From Vitellaria paradoxa (taxonomy: Eukaryota; Streptophyta; Magnoliopsida; Ericales; Sapotaceae), in contig CM034234.1 of assembly GCA_019916065.1 (NCBI GenBank), positions 13,188,520 to 13,252,519 of the forward strand: DNA of 64,000 nucleotides, given 5' to 3'. A program made the translations under genes and the position numbers. Under the pieces are notes generated by a model, which made no database searches, was not told the origin of the DNA, and saw only the letters and a program-made list of their open reading frames with translations. This document shows, piece after piece, positions 44,986-64,000 of the stretch (position 1 is the stretch's first letter; every line of letters begins with the position of its first letter).

Positions 44986-45553
44986 TCACCACTCCATTTC
45001 CCACTACCAAAATAAAATGCCCACAATCTTTAAAGTCCCATAATCTGGTTACTAGTAATTACCATGACAGGTCAGTGCATTTTATGAAACAAAGGAAAAC
45101 ACAACAAATCCTGCACCAACTAATTCCTTGCAGGACCTTTGGTTCTTGCCACAAAATTCCTTCATAAGAACAATGCATGACGGAAGGGCAGAAAGTAGAA
45201 ATTCATGAATCCACTTTCTCAAACCCCAATAATAGCAAAGGCAGGCTTAAGCAGTAAGTTCCATTAATTTAATGCTATATATTTGTCTGAAGCTAGACAA
45301 AAGAAGCTAATAGTTTTCGTACAAAGCAGGAAGAAGTTTCTTCCACATCCAGCTTTAAAAATGGAAAATTTACTAGAAATCACTCTTCAAAGGAACATAA
45401 TTTCACATGCAGCATTAGAGAAGCACAAAAGTTGGAAAATTACGATTTTATGGATCATATCTTACACAAACTCTCAATAGCTGTAAACAAAAACCACGAG
45501 GATGTATAACCACGCTCAATCGAACTCAATTCAAATACTCTTTGTCCTAATTA

Positions 45554-45853
<300 letters not shown>

Positions 45854-45860
45854 TTAGAGC

Positions 45861-46039
45861 TGTCAAAATATGAGTAGAATTAGGATTGATTGAATATTTG
45901 AGTATAATTAGGTTTCCTTACTTGAGTTGATTGTAATTTCCTAATTTCCTTTTCCGTTTGTAATTCTTCATTATAAATACAATACTAGAGAAGGAGGCTA
46001 TGTAATTCTCTGAATTTTTCTTTCATCAAATTCTCAACT
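45861..46039 (+). repeat. 5' LTR of the copia element
   Basis: Begins TGTCAAAATATGAGTAGAAT, contains a TATA-like ATTATAAATACAATAC and ends TTCTCAACT directly before the primer site. The ending lacks the usual CA, or CA is followed by three shared bases. The 5-bp duplication fits the longer boundary. Confidence 0.9.
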
Positions 46040-46051
46040 TGGTATCAGAGC

Positions 46052-46768
46052 AATTCTATATACACTTCAATAAAAAAAAAAAAAAAAAAACCTCACGGTT
46101 CTCGCCGTCGGTGTACCTTCGGCTGTCAGCGTCGGTGGGTTCTTCTTGAGTTCCAGTTCCTCTCTCTTCCGCAGCATGTGAACGATCGATCGATCCTTCA
46201 TCACTTGATCGATCGATCGTTTCTGGTTGTTGCCTGGTTGCCTCCAGTTTTTTTTTTCTTCGATGACGTCGATCCTCTCTTCGGCTGTTAGCGTCGTTCC
46301 TGGTTGATGCTCTCTGATCGTCGCTTGATTCGTTCTCTCCTTCTCTCGTTGATTGTTGCCAGATCGAAGCTCGTCGCCGTTGCTGTCGATTGTTTCCTTG
46401 CTCGTCATTGTTCGTTGGAATCAATCTGAATGTTTGGATTGATTGGATCCGATCGTTGTTGCTCGTTGAACCGATTGGTTCGATCGATGCTTGTTGTTGA
46501 GTGTCGCCTGTGATTAATCCATCATCGTCAGCTGTCGGCTGCCGATTGATGCGCTTCGCTGCTGGATTGAGTCTCTCTCTCTCTCTTCGATTGTGCATAT
46601 TGGATACAAGACTGCTGCCAGATTGAGGATTGCTGGTTTCTCTCTCTCTTCGTCCATTGTGGAGTGAATACGAGACTGAGTCTCGATTTTTTGAGGGGAA
46701 AGCTGTTTGTTTGACTGCTGTGTAGGTTACTGTTGATCTCGATTATTAGTGGTGTTTTAGTTGTTAAT
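46052..46768 (+). other. Untranslated leader of the copia element
   Basis: Lies between the primer site and the gag ATG. It holds an A-run, GATCGATCGATC repeats and CT-rich stretches. The antisense frames of 113-180 residues here are low-complexity (Arg/Glu/Asn/Ser) and have no recognisable domain. Confidence 0.6.
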
Positions 46769-49700
46769 ATGGCCAGTGATCCTACAAAGTCTGATGTTGA
46801 TTCCTCTTTGGTTCCCGTTTCAATGGTTCCTGTTATTCCTTCCGACAGCCTTCCTAAATCAATTTCTAGCGAGAAATTGAATGGAGCAAATTATTTAACC
46901 TGGTCTCATGCTGTTAAAATTTTTCTTATTGGTCGCCAAATGGATCATTTTATCATCGATTCACCTCCAGATTCTAAGTCTGTTACTTATCGACAATGGC
47001 GGGCAGCAGATGTAGTTGTTATGAGCTGGTTGTGGCATAGTCTTGAGCCATCTGTTTTACACACAGTATCTTTGTGTGAGACTTCAAAAGCAATTTGAGA
47101 CTCTCTAGCCGATTCCTTCTCCCAACGGAGTAATGTATCGGAGATATTTGAAGCATATGAGAGACTTTTCTCTTTCCGACAGAATGGTCGACCTCTCTCT
47201 GAGTATTATAGCACTCTTAAGGGCCTTGGTGATCGATTATTACAGTTTCGCGCTTTTCCAGAAACTAAGGCTGATATGATAAAGCAATGGGAGGAACTCA
47301 TGACTGTGTTGCTTTTGGCTGGTCTTGACGATAATCTTCGTGGCTATCGGGATCAGCTCCTAGCTGGAGAGATTATTCCTTCCATGGCTAATGCATACGC
47401 TCGATTACAGCGTTCCTCATTGGGTCATCATTCTCGGATAGCACCTTCTTCCATCGGTGGTTCTGATCCTGCAAACTTGGTTGGTGGTGGATGAGGCAAT
47501 TCTCGTGGTGGAGCTTCTCGTGGCAATTCTCGTGGTGGTCGTAATTCTCGTGGTGGTTCTCGAGACTCTGGACGAGGTACAAAGAAATGTGATAATTGTG
47601 GTGGTACTAATCACACAGAGCCTTATTGTTGGAAGAAATATGGACGTCCTGAGCAAACCAATCATGTTGCTGTGGAATCTACAGGCCTTGATTCCGGTAC
47701 TAGTGCTGTCAGCTCGAGTGAACCATCAATATCTCACTCTGATTCACAGAATCCCTTCTCTACAGCAGAGTTAGATGCTATTGTACAGGCTCTCCTCAGT
47801 TCTCGCTCCTCCAGTTCCACTGCCACTCTAGCTCATTCAGGTAGTACCGCTTGCTTTACTACTTCTGCTCCCCAGTGGGTCATTGACTCCGGAGCTAGTG
47901 CTCATGTCTCAGGTAACCCATCATTATTCTCTGATTTGACTCAAACTACACATCGTATTACCTTAGCTGATGGGTCCTGCCGGTCTGTTGCTGGTAAAGG
48001 ACGACTTCAGCCTTCACCCTCATTTTCCCTATCCTCAAGCTTATATGTTCCTAAGTTTCCTTTTAACTTATTGTCTGTTAGTCAACTCACAAAATCCTTA
48101 AACTGCTCTATAACATTTTCCCCTTCTTCTTGTGTATTTCAGGATCTCAGGACGCAGAGGACGATTGGTTCGGGATGTGAACGGAATGGACTTTACTATT
48201 TGGATCCTACCAGTTTTTCTATTTCTCATTCTATTTTTAGTACATCTGTTTCCCCTTTTCAATGGCACTGTCGCTTGGGTCATCCATCCTTGGCTCGGCT
48301 CAAGTTGGCAGTTCCCAGTTTAGAGTCTGTTTCAAGTCTTGAATGTGAAGCCTGTTAACTTGGCAAGCATCACCGTAGTTCCTTTCCTAGCAATACTAGT
48401 CGTCAGTCTAAACCTTTTGATGTAGTCCATACGGACATTTGGGGTCCCTCACGGGTTTCAACCTTTAATGGATATTAGTATTTTTTTATATTTGTGGATG
48501 ATTTTTCCCGAATGACTTGGTTATTTCTATTAAAAAATCGTTCTGAATTGCTTGCTATTGTTTTGCGGTTTTACAATGAAATTCTTACCCAATTTGACAA
48601 ACGCATCAAAATTCTTCGTTCTGATAATGCCTTGGAATATACCAAATCCATCATGGACAATTTTTGTGTTGAAAGGGGAATCATTCATCAAACTATTTGT
48701 GTTCATACCTCTCAACAAAATGGTGTTGCTGAACGCAAACATCGTCATTTGTTAAATGTTGCCCGTACCTTGCGTTTTAATATGAATGTTCCCAAACAAT
48801 ACTGGGGGGAAGCTGTTTTGACTGCTTGTTATCTCATTAACAGGGTTCCATCTGTTACTCTTGGTAATCGTTCATCTTTTTCTCTTCTCTATCCCTCCAC
48901 TTCTCCATTTTCTCTTACTCCTCGTACCTTTGGTTGTGTTGCGTTTGTTCATAACCTCGACCCAGGTTTGGATAAACTCTCTCCTCGTGCCCGACGGTGC
49001 ATCTTTCTTGGTTATTCCCGCACTCAAAAGGTTTATCGTTGTTATCATCCTTCTTCTCGGCGGATCTTTGTCAGTGCTGATGTTACTTTTTTTGAATCTA
49101 CACCTTATTTTTCTCGTGAGGGGGAGGTTTCTCCTTCCTCTCGAGAGGGGGAGTCTATCTTGGATAATCATGCTCTTCCTAATCCTGATATTTCTGTTTC
49201 AAATCCTAGTTTACCTTCTTTACAGGTACCTCCCCCTTTGCCTACTTTGCAGCAACCTCCTCCTTTACAGGTATATCAACGTCGTTCTCGTCCTAGTCCT
49301 ATCGCTCTATCAGCACCAGTCAGCTCTGCACCTGTGGATTCTGAATCACCTACCATAGATGTTCCTGAAACCTCTGAAGAATATAACACTATCTCTCCTG
49401 AGCCTCAACCTGTTACTGATGATCTTCCTATTGCCCTACGCCGAGGTAAACGTATTTGTACAAAACATCCTATTGCTAACTTTGTTTCTTATCATCGTAT
49501 GTTACCTCGTCTACAATCCTTTGTTTGTGCCTTGTCCTCTGTTTCCGTTCCTACCTCATATGAGCAGGCTTTACTATCACCAAACTGGAAAGCAACGATG
49601 GATGAGGAGATGCGTGCATTGCATCAAAATCATACATGGGAGCTTACGTCTCTTCCACCTGGGAAGAAAACTGTGGGGTGTCGATGGGTGTATACTATCA

Positions 49701-51106
49701 AGTATTTGCCAGATGGGTCTATTGAGCGACTCAAAGCTCGATTGGTAGCTAGGGGATATACACAGACCTATGGAGTAGATTATTTGGAAACATTCTCACC
49801 AGTTGCTCGCCTTAACTTAATCCGTATTCTTCTAGCAGTGGCAGTAAGTAAGTCCTGGCCTCTGTTTCAACTTGACATTAAAAATGCTTTTCTACATGGT
49901 GAGCTTCAGGAAGAAGTATACATGGACCAGCCACCTGGGTATGCTGTTTCAGGTAGCGAGCACCTTGTTTGTCGTCTACATCGAGCTTTATATGGCCTCA
50001 AGCAATCTCCACGTGCATGGTTTGATCGCTTTAGTAAGGTTCTTTTGAATTATGGTTTTAACCGATTTACATCTGACCACTCAGTATTCATACATCATGC
50101 ATCAACTGGTACTATAATCTTGATTGTCTATGTTGATGATATTATTATTTCTGGGGATGATATTATTATTTCTGGGGATGATGAGAAGGGCATTTATGAA
50201 TTAAAACAACATCTAGGAAGACAATTTCACACAAAGGATCTTGGAACTCTACGCTATTTCTTAGGGATTGAGGTTGCCCGGTCTTCAAAGGGTATATCTC
50301 TCTCTCAGAGGAAATATGTATTAGATCTGCTTTCTGAGACTGGACTCTTGGGGTCACGCCCTGCTGATACTCATATGGATTCTGTTGTTCGTCTTGATTC
50401 TGAGAGTGGTGCTCCTTTTCCTGATGTTGGCCGGTATCGTCGTCTTGTGGGAAAGTTGATTTACCTCACTGTGACACGACCAGATATTGCATATGCTGTT
50501 GGTGTGGTTAGTCAGTTTATGCATGCTCCTCGTCAGCCACATTTTGATGCTGTATATTGAATTTTGAGGTATTTGAAGAGCTCTCCAGGCCAGGAACTTT
50601 TCTATCGACCTTCTACCATATTGGATGTAGTGGGATACAGTGATGCAGATTGGGCTGGCAATCGTTCTGATAGGAAATCTACTTCTGGGTATTGTACTTT
50701 TGTTGGAGGTAATCTTGTGACTTGGTGTAGTAAGAAGCAGACACTAGTTGCTCGTTCTAATGCTGAAACTGAATATCGTGCCATGGCTCATACTGCTGCG
50801 GAGATGCTTTGGGTTCGTTCACTACTACAGGATTTTGGCATTAAAATTTCAACTCCAATGTCAATGTATTGTGATAATCAAGCTGCCATCTTTATTGCCA
50901 ACAACCCTGTGTTTCATGAAAGGACAAAACATATAGAGGTGGACTGCCATTTTATTCGAGATCTCCTAATTAAGAAGGACCTTACTACCCCATTTGTGCG
51001 TTCAGATTCTCAGTTGGGCGACATACTCACTAAACCTTTGTCCCACTCTCTATTCCAGCAATTTTGTTCCAAGCTTGGCATGTTTGATTTTTATGCTCCA
51101 ACTTGA
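46769..51106 (+). pseudogene. Copia gag-pol polyprotein, one frame with five stop codons
   Basis: A single frame of about 1,446 codons runs from the ATG at 46,769 to the TGA at 51,104 without a frameshift. Domains in order: gag (LNGANYLTWSHAVKIFL, near residue 50), a Gly/Ser/Arg-rich segment, CCHC knuckle (CDNCGGTNHTEPYC, residue 274), aspartic protease (VIDSGASAH, Asp near 373), pre-integrase WHCRLGHPS, integrase with Asp 556, Asp 619 and Glu 655, reverse transcriptase with YVDD near 1,121, and RNase H (SDADWAG, near 1,290). In-frame stops are at 47,096 (TGA), 47,492 (TGA), 48,356 (TAA), 48,476 (TAG) and 50,558 (TGA). A 21-bp in-frame duplication follows YVDD (50,138-50,158 and 50,159-50,179). 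Confidence 0.93.
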
Positions 51107-51113
51107 GGGGGAG

Positions 51114-51292
51114 TGTCAAAATATGAGTATAATTAGGATTGATTGAATATTTGAGTATAATTAGGTTTCCTTACTTGATTTGATTGTAATTTCCTAATTT
51201 CCTTTTCCGTTTGTAATTCTTCATTATAAATACAATACTAGAGAAGGAGGCTATGTAAGTCTCTGAATTTTCCTTTCATCAAATTCTCAACT
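51114..51292 (+). repeat. 3' LTR of the copia element
   Basis: Differs from the 5' LTR at four positions (within TGAGTATAAT, CTTGATTTGA, TGTAAGTCTC and GAATTTTCC). Followed directly by the target duplication AGAGC and the KARI intron. Confidence 0.92.
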
Positions 51293-51367
51293 AGAGCTAG
51301 ATGAAAAAGATTAGAATAATAAATAAATGTGATAAGAAAATTAATATGAATTTCTACAAAGGCATTA

Positions 51368-51490
<123 letters not shown>

Positions 51491-53159
51491 TCATCTTGCT
51501 ATATATTCATATTATTAATATTCATTTAATCCACTAAATATCCATGTCAGAGTATGGAACTATGTTTCTGATAGTACACTATATGCTCAAAGATAAGGAA
51601 TATGACCCCTATATTACAGTACAATAATTCAAAGCAATCTAAATATAAAAGAACTTGTATTTTAATAATTACATATTAAATCAAATATAGCTTGTGATGT
51701 TTCAAATTAATCAATTCAAAACATAACTTTTAGGAGCATTATGGCTCTCTCTCTCTCTATAGATTTTAATTTTTCCTTGCAAAACTCTAACCTTTAGATT
51801 TTAGTTCATTATGTTTGCTCTTTTTACCTTAAAAAATTTGGAGTTACCTTGAATTGCTAAAAGCACAACCATGCTTGAAACCGCACATTCCAAAACATTA
51901 ATCACTACAGTATTAGTGTTCCTGAATCCTAATAACACTAGCATGGAAAGTCAAAAATCAAGTCGACAGAAAATGCTACATCTTGGACAGAATTCCAAAA
52001 ATTTGCCATTGCCCATAGCAAGTCATGCTAAGCAATGCCATACAAGTGCATGAAAACTCATTTATTAGGTGAAGGTCAATGTCACTATGTTTTGCATTAG
52101 TTTCCTTAGTCCAAAATCAACCATTAAAAAAATGTCATTTCATTTTTTTTTTTTTTGGGTAATTGCTTTTATACCTCTTATAGTGAAGGGGAAAATCACT
52201 AATACCCCTTGAGCTTCAAAAGGCTACATTTACAACCCTTATACTTTAAACTAAAGTAAAACGTTTAAAAAAAAAAAACAAAAGAACCAAAGTTAATGGA
52301 TATAACTTTTAATAACTTCTAAATGCTACCTTTATACCCTCTGTACTTACTCCCTTGATTGAATTTTAAGTCTAAATAAGCATTTTTGTCTTCACTTAAA
52401 ACTTTATACCATTTTGGAGTCTTAAGTATATGGGTGTAAAGATATTTTTTTGGGGTTCAATAGGTCTCTCCCAATGATACGAATAATTTAAGTTCTTGGT
52501 AGGCCTATAAGTTGGGTTCTAATAAGAGGAAGGCATGGTAAGTAGCTCAATTTTTTATTTATTATGGTTGACATGGAAGGAAAGAAGTAGAACTACTTTT
52601 GAAAGGGGCAGAGATGTCATTATATAGATTGAAAAGCTCTTTTTTTTTTTTTTTTTTTTTCGGTTGTCTATCTTCTATAGTTGGTTGAGGAGCGTATAAA
52701 GCCCAAATTCATTTTTTTACTTTTGTAGAGAGTATCACAGGGTAGTTCAGGGAGGGTGGGTTTTTATGTAGGTTGGCATTTTCTTAATGCTAGCTCTCTT
52801 TATTTTCATTAATGAAATTGTCTTAAGGAATTAAAATTCCAAAATCCAAAATATTTAGTAATGGTCATTAACCCTATGAAAGTTCTAAGGAATTAAAATA
52901 ACACATCCAGCCTATTTGGCTAAAGATGATGTCAAGGCCAATCAAGTAAGTCACCGTTTAAAAAGATAAAAAATAATAATAATAAAAAAAGTATCACAGT
53001 TTCCAAAGTTCATGAAAAGGAGTTCTCATCAACAAAGATGGATTGGAGAAGAATTGCAACGGACAACCTTTAGTTACCATTTCAATGCTTGGAAGATGCA
53101 AGGAATTACATTAATATTTAAAAACAAACAAAAAATAAAAAACACACTAGCACTAGTAA

Positions 53160-54150
53160 GGGCCGTTCCGTAAAACTGTCAGTTTTTAATTTTTGTGTAC
53201 AGTTTTTAAGTTTAATTTTCAGTTTTTGTGTTTAATTTTTAATTTTTGGTTTTTATTTTGACAATAAAAAAAAATTTAAAAACATATTTGGTAACGATAG
53301 TTGTTAGTTGGTAGTTATATCAGTTAATTAATTAAATTCAATAAATTTAATTATTTTAATTATATTAATTATTAAAAATAATTTAATCCAATAAAAATAA
53401 AATATATTAAACATAATTTATTATAATTATTTTTTAAAAACAATTAATTTAATAAAATATATTTCATGTCAATTGAATTAATTAATTTAATTAACTTAAA
53501 CTAAATTAATTTAATTAATTATATTAATTAAATTTAATTATTTTAATTATATTATTTTCTCAAAATAATTAAATTCAATAAAAATAAAATATGTTAAATA
53601 TTATTTATTATATTATTCATTAAAAATAATTTAATAAAATATTTTTATATTAATTTAACTAATTAAATTCAATTATAATTAATATAATTTAGATAATTAA
53701 TATATATTTAATATATAATCTAATATATTAAATTACTTGTTGATAAAATTAATTATTAATTAAATTATGTTTAATATATTTTTATATAAATAAAAATAAT
53801 ATTAATTTAATATATTAATATATATTATATATTAATTAAATATTTTTATATTAAATAATAATATATTTAGCAGTGACTAAAAATGAGTGGGAGGTAGCAA
53901 CCGCAATAAAAGGTGGTGGCCAGATGGTAGTGGCGGTTAGTGGACATTGGTGATTGATGATTGTATAAAAAAAAAAAAAAGAAAACTTGAAAAAATATTT
54001 TTTTTTATTTTTATAATTTTTAAAAATTTTGAAAATAATTTTTATTTTTTTAGAAATTAAAAACTGAAAATAAATTTGTCAAATGAGTTTTTAGATTTAA
54101 TTTTTTAAGAAAATAAAAATAAAAATTAAAAATTAAAAACGAAATGGTTA
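53160..54150. mobile_element. 1-kb AT-rich insertion in intron 2 of copy 3
   Basis: Copy 1 reads from CTAGTAATATGTG to GGGGCAGGCTGTCAGCC over a short distance (14,410-14,470), whereas copy 3 has about 990 bp between the same landmarks. The insert starts GGGCCGTTCCGTAAAACTGT and ends AAAACGAAATGGTTACTGAG, and its interior is AT-rich with AATTAATTTAATTAAC-type words. A MITE-like element with weak inverted ends is likely. Confidence 0.5.
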
Positions 54151-54159
54151 CTGAGGGCA

Positions 54160-54300
54160 GGCTGTCAGCCTCTGACATCAAACTGAGGAGCCGTGTTGGA
54201 TTATCCAGATTGATTTTTAGATTAAAAATATATAAGTAAATCTGGACCGTCCGTGGCTGATGTTTTGGTGGTGACATCGAGAGCGGTGTCAACTCGGAGT
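54160..54300. repeat. Short element in intron 2 of copy 3 holding the MULE-free target site
   Basis: GGGCAGGCTGTCAGCCTCTGACATC at the left is loosely inverted at the right (GGTGACATCGAGAGCGGTGTCAAC). The equivalent in copy 1 is split by the MULE: left part 14,450-14,500, right part 23,373-23,460. The word GTGTTGGATTATCCAG is the unoccupied target. Confidence 0.5.
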
Positions 54301-54428
54301 CCGATATATGCGATTAAAATTATATAAGATAATATAAAATAATAAAAATAAATGTTTCATAATTTATGTAATAAGTAAAAAATTTAAATTTAATTATCTT
54401 ATAATTTATATTTATAATTTTTTTTTTA

Positions 54429-54746
<318 letters not shown>

Positions 54747-54783
54747 TTAGGGATATGGACGACGACGACGAAGAAGCAGCCAT

Positions 54784-58740
<3,957 letters not shown>

Positions 58741-59029
58741 AACAAGAACTTTTTTCGTTAATTTCAAACAACTTAAAAAAAAAAAACTCCAAAAATTAAA
58801 ATGAAAAATAAGAATTACAAACAAGTACCCCTCCCCCACACAAAACACACCCTACAAAGAAAAAATGACGTAAAGGAAAGGACATGTGAGTAAACCAGCG
58901 ATGGAAGAAAAAGTTAAAACCTGATTACGTTTTGGTCCTTCGAAACAAAAATCAGGTGCCTCAAACGTATTACCAGCAAAAAAATATCAAAGCTGGAATA
59001 AAAAGGCATCTGTGAAATGATAACCTAAG

Positions 59030-59940
59030 GTCTCGTTTGGTAATATTTTCTTCTTCTATTTTTCTGTTTATATTTTAAAAATTTTGTAAACTAACAATCA
59101 AAAAATATTTGTTAAATCTATTTATATTTTTTTTTGTTTCTAAAAAGTAAAAATTTAAACAGAAAAAATAAAAAAATACGTTTTCACTCTTTTTTTTCTA
59201 TTACAAATATTTTGTTAATTCTAATATTTTATTAATTTTTGTTACATCATATTAAAATAAATTATTTTATTCAAATATTTCATTAAACTAAAATTATTTT
59301 TAATAAATAATATAATTAAACTAAATTAATTAAATCAATATGTGATAAATATTATTAATTTATTTCTAATAAATAATTAAATTTAATTAGTTAATTTAAT
59401 TAATACAAATATATGTTATTAAATTATTTTTAATAAATAATAAAATAAAATATATTTAATTAATTTAATAAATAATTTAATTAATATAAATATATTTTAT
59501 TAAATAATTTTTAATAAATATTATAATTAAATTATTCAATTTAATTTAGTAATTAATTTAAACTAATTAATTTAATTATTATTAAATATATTTTATTCAA
59601 TTATTTTTAGTAAATAATATAATTAAGTTATAATTAATATATTTTATATTTATTGGATTAAATGATATAATACTTATATTTTATTCAATTGTTTTCAATA
59701 AATAATGTAATTAAATTAAATTAAATTAATATAAAATATATTTATTAAATTCAATTAATTTTTTAAAAACCAATAAAATTAAATATTTTATGAAAATAAA
59801 AAATTAATAATTTTAGACAAAATTGTATTTCCAAATACAGTTTTAGTTTTCATTTCAAAAAAAAAATAACAACAGAAAACAAAAAATGGAAAACATAAAT
59901 ATATAAATATAAACAGAAAGATGACAGCAATATCCTAAAA
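59030..59940. mobile_element. Dispersed AT-rich element in the 3' flank of copy 4
   Basis: In the 3' flank of copy 1 the sequence GAACCTAAGAAACTCAAGTGGTG (8,661-8,683) is uninterrupted, and here about 900 bp separate AACCTAAGG from ACTACAGTGGTG. The left end is GTCTCGTTTGGTAATATTTT. The interior matches the other members. Confidence 0.7.
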
Positions 59941-60224
59941 AACTACAGTGGTGAAGCATTTCAAGGACAAGATCTATCCGCACAACATGACGGAGAAAGC
60001 CTATGTTAAAAAGCCAACAAAATAATTTGAAAACCTTATTCTCCCTAAATTTCAAACATACAAGTAAAACAATGTCTCAATTCATCAGCAAGAGCAAACA
60101 ACATACACCAATTCTACATAAGACATTGACTAACAATAGCATTGAAGTTTACTAGGAAAAAGACTATGGTATTCCAACCATATAAGAAAACAACTTTCTT
60201 AAACAAAACCTTAAACAAGAGTCA

Positions 60225-60657
60225 GTTAGCAAAAACGTTCAAGATTAGTGTTCTTCAAAGTTTGGTTGCTGGCAACTAAGGGTTGAAGAACACTAATCTT
60301 AAGCCTTTTTGCTAGCTGACAACCAAGGGTTGAAAAACACTAATCTTGAGCCTTTTTGCTAGTTGGCTAATTTTAAAGCTCAAGATTAGTGTTATTTAAC
60401 ACTTGGTTTTCGACAAAACAGAAGAAAGGATTAGTGATTCAGAAAGATTTGAAGATATAAAAGAAAGAAACGCCCAAGAAGAAACATAAGAGAAACATAA
60501 TAAAACAAACTGAGATTTTATTGATTGAAAATATTACAACCAGCAGACTTTTCTCTTCTCCCCTCTCTTACCTAAGTGGAGAGGGGAGAAGAGGCAACCA
60601 AGTATTGAAGAACACTAATCTTGAGCTTTTTTGCTAGCTGGCTCCTATTTTAAGATT
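60225..60657. repeat. Complex inverted duplications in the 3' flank of KARI copy 4
   Basis: CAAGATTAGTGTTCTTCAA occurs at 60,239 and, inverted as TTGAAGAACACTAATCTT, at 60,282 and 60,604, with variants TTGAAAAACACTAATCTTGAGC at 60,330 and CAAGATTAGTGTTATTTAAC at 60,378. CCTTTTTGCTAGCTG-type words separate them. Near 60,553-60,590 CTTCTCCCCTCTCTTACCTA is mirrored by AGTGGAGAGGGGAGAAG, a hairpin. The simple unit in copy 1 is 8,955-8,990. Confidence 0.85.
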
Positions 60658-63684
<3,027 letters not shown>

Positions 63685-64000
63685 GTTACAAATTTACTAA
63701 GGTAATGTTTGGTAGATAAATTTTGAGTATAAAATAATTTGCTTCTTGGGCATTTAGTAAAACATTAATTTTTATCGTTTTTTTGTTCAGTTACAGTGAC
63801 TTATCAACTCAAAAATTATTAAATTTTTTACTAAACACACAAAAACTTGTTTATAGTTACTCAAAATTTTATTAAATATCCAAAAGTTATTAAAAGTTAT
63901 TAAAAGCTATTATTTTACCAAACATATCAAAAATTTCAACAACTAATTTTTTTAAAAAAAAATCAAAAATTATTAAAATTTAGACTTCTAAGCTACCCCT
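63685..64000. repeat. AT-rich repeat interrupting exon 7 of copy 4, cut by the window edge
   Basis: Begins about GGTTACAAATTTACTAAGGTAATGTTTGGTAG and is rich in phrases CAAAAATTATTAAA and ACCAAACA, like the MITEs near 1.3 kb. Its far end lies outside the window, so the class is not determined. Confidence 0.45.

Larger units (their letters stand above)
45861..51292 (+). mobile_element. Complete but decayed Ty1/copia retrotransposon in intron 3 of KARI copy 3
   Basis: LTRs at 45,861-46,039 and 51,114-51,292 (179 bp each, 4 mismatches by eye). Target duplication AGAGC at 45,856-45,860 and 51,293-51,297. The primer site TGGTATCAGAGC (46,040-46,051) is complementary to the 3' end of initiator tRNA-Met, and a purine tract GAGGGGGAG precedes the 3' LTR. 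The order protease-integrase-reverse transcriptase/RNase H in one frame marks Ty1/copia. Copy 1 has the empty site (CAGAACTAGATGAAAAAG near 12,580). It is antisense to the KARI gene. With five internal stops it cannot move by itself. Confidence 0.95.

Noticed and set aside
46040..46051. TGGTATCAGAGC considered as part of a tRNA gene
   Set aside because: It is the primer-binding site beside the LTR, and no cloverleaf can be formed around it.
46056..46598. Antisense open frame of 180 residues in the copia leader
   Set aside because: Low-complexity Arg/Glu/Asn composition, no domain, and it lies antisense within the untranslated leader of the retroelement, partly over an A-run.
48861..49358. 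165-residue hydrophobic open frame on the plus strand
   Set aside because: It is the +1 shadow of the copia pol frame, which explains its Leu/Phe-rich composition.

Overview
This window is repeat-rich nuclear DNA of a flowering plant. The evidence is plant ketol-acid reductoisomerase (KARI, acetohydroxy-acid isomeroreductase) exons with a short plastid-type leader, GT-AG introns, a Ty1/copia element with a plant initiator-tRNA-Met primer site, a Mutator-like element (MULE) carrying a plant mobile domain, and AT-rich MITEs. The species cannot be named from the sequence alone.

The backbone is a minus-strand tandem array of KARI loci. KARI catalyses the second common step of Val/Ile/Leu synthesis in plastids. 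The ancestral gene has 10 coding exons: exons 1-2 form a small 5' block, a long intron 2 follows, then exons 3-10. From left to right: copy 0 (exons 1-2 at 5,410-5,713; the rest would lie left of the window), copy 1 (8,969-23,800), copy 2 (26,125-33,570), a fragment here called C (39,952-40,672), copy 3 (41,863-54,783), an isolated exon 1-2 pair B (55,907-56,212) and copy 4 (60,658 to about 63,684, broken). Only copy 1 reads through all ten exons with canonical splice sites, giving a predicted 536-residue protein with all metal-binding residues. The others carry nonsense codons, frameshifts, lost splice sites or deletions.

The array has been used repeatedly as a landing site. An 8.9-kb decayed MULE (transposase plus plant-mobile-domain gene, about 95-bp terminal inverted repeats, 9-bp target duplication) sits in intron 2 of copy 1. 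Copy 3 preserves the matching empty site. A complete but decayed Ty1/copia element (45,861-51,292, LTRs of 179 bp with 4 differences, 5-bp target duplication) sits in intron 3 of copy 3. A gypsy-like fragment lies in intron 4 of copy 2, a 1.36-kb unknown insertion lies next to exon 8 of copy 4, and several families of AT-rich MITE-like elements fill introns and spacers. Because the copies are paralogous, most insertions can be dated against an empty site inside the same window.

Smaller structures of note are repeated fold-back (inverted) duplications in KARI introns and 3' flanks, a tandem repeat built on a palindromic motif (6.7-7.4 kb), a four-unit satellite of about 415 bp inside the MULE, and an alternation of two exon-2 alleles along the array that suggests the unit of duplication was a dimer. 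I found no sign of a new enzymatic or defence system. The interest lies in how this array of an essential metabolic gene has decayed and been restructured.
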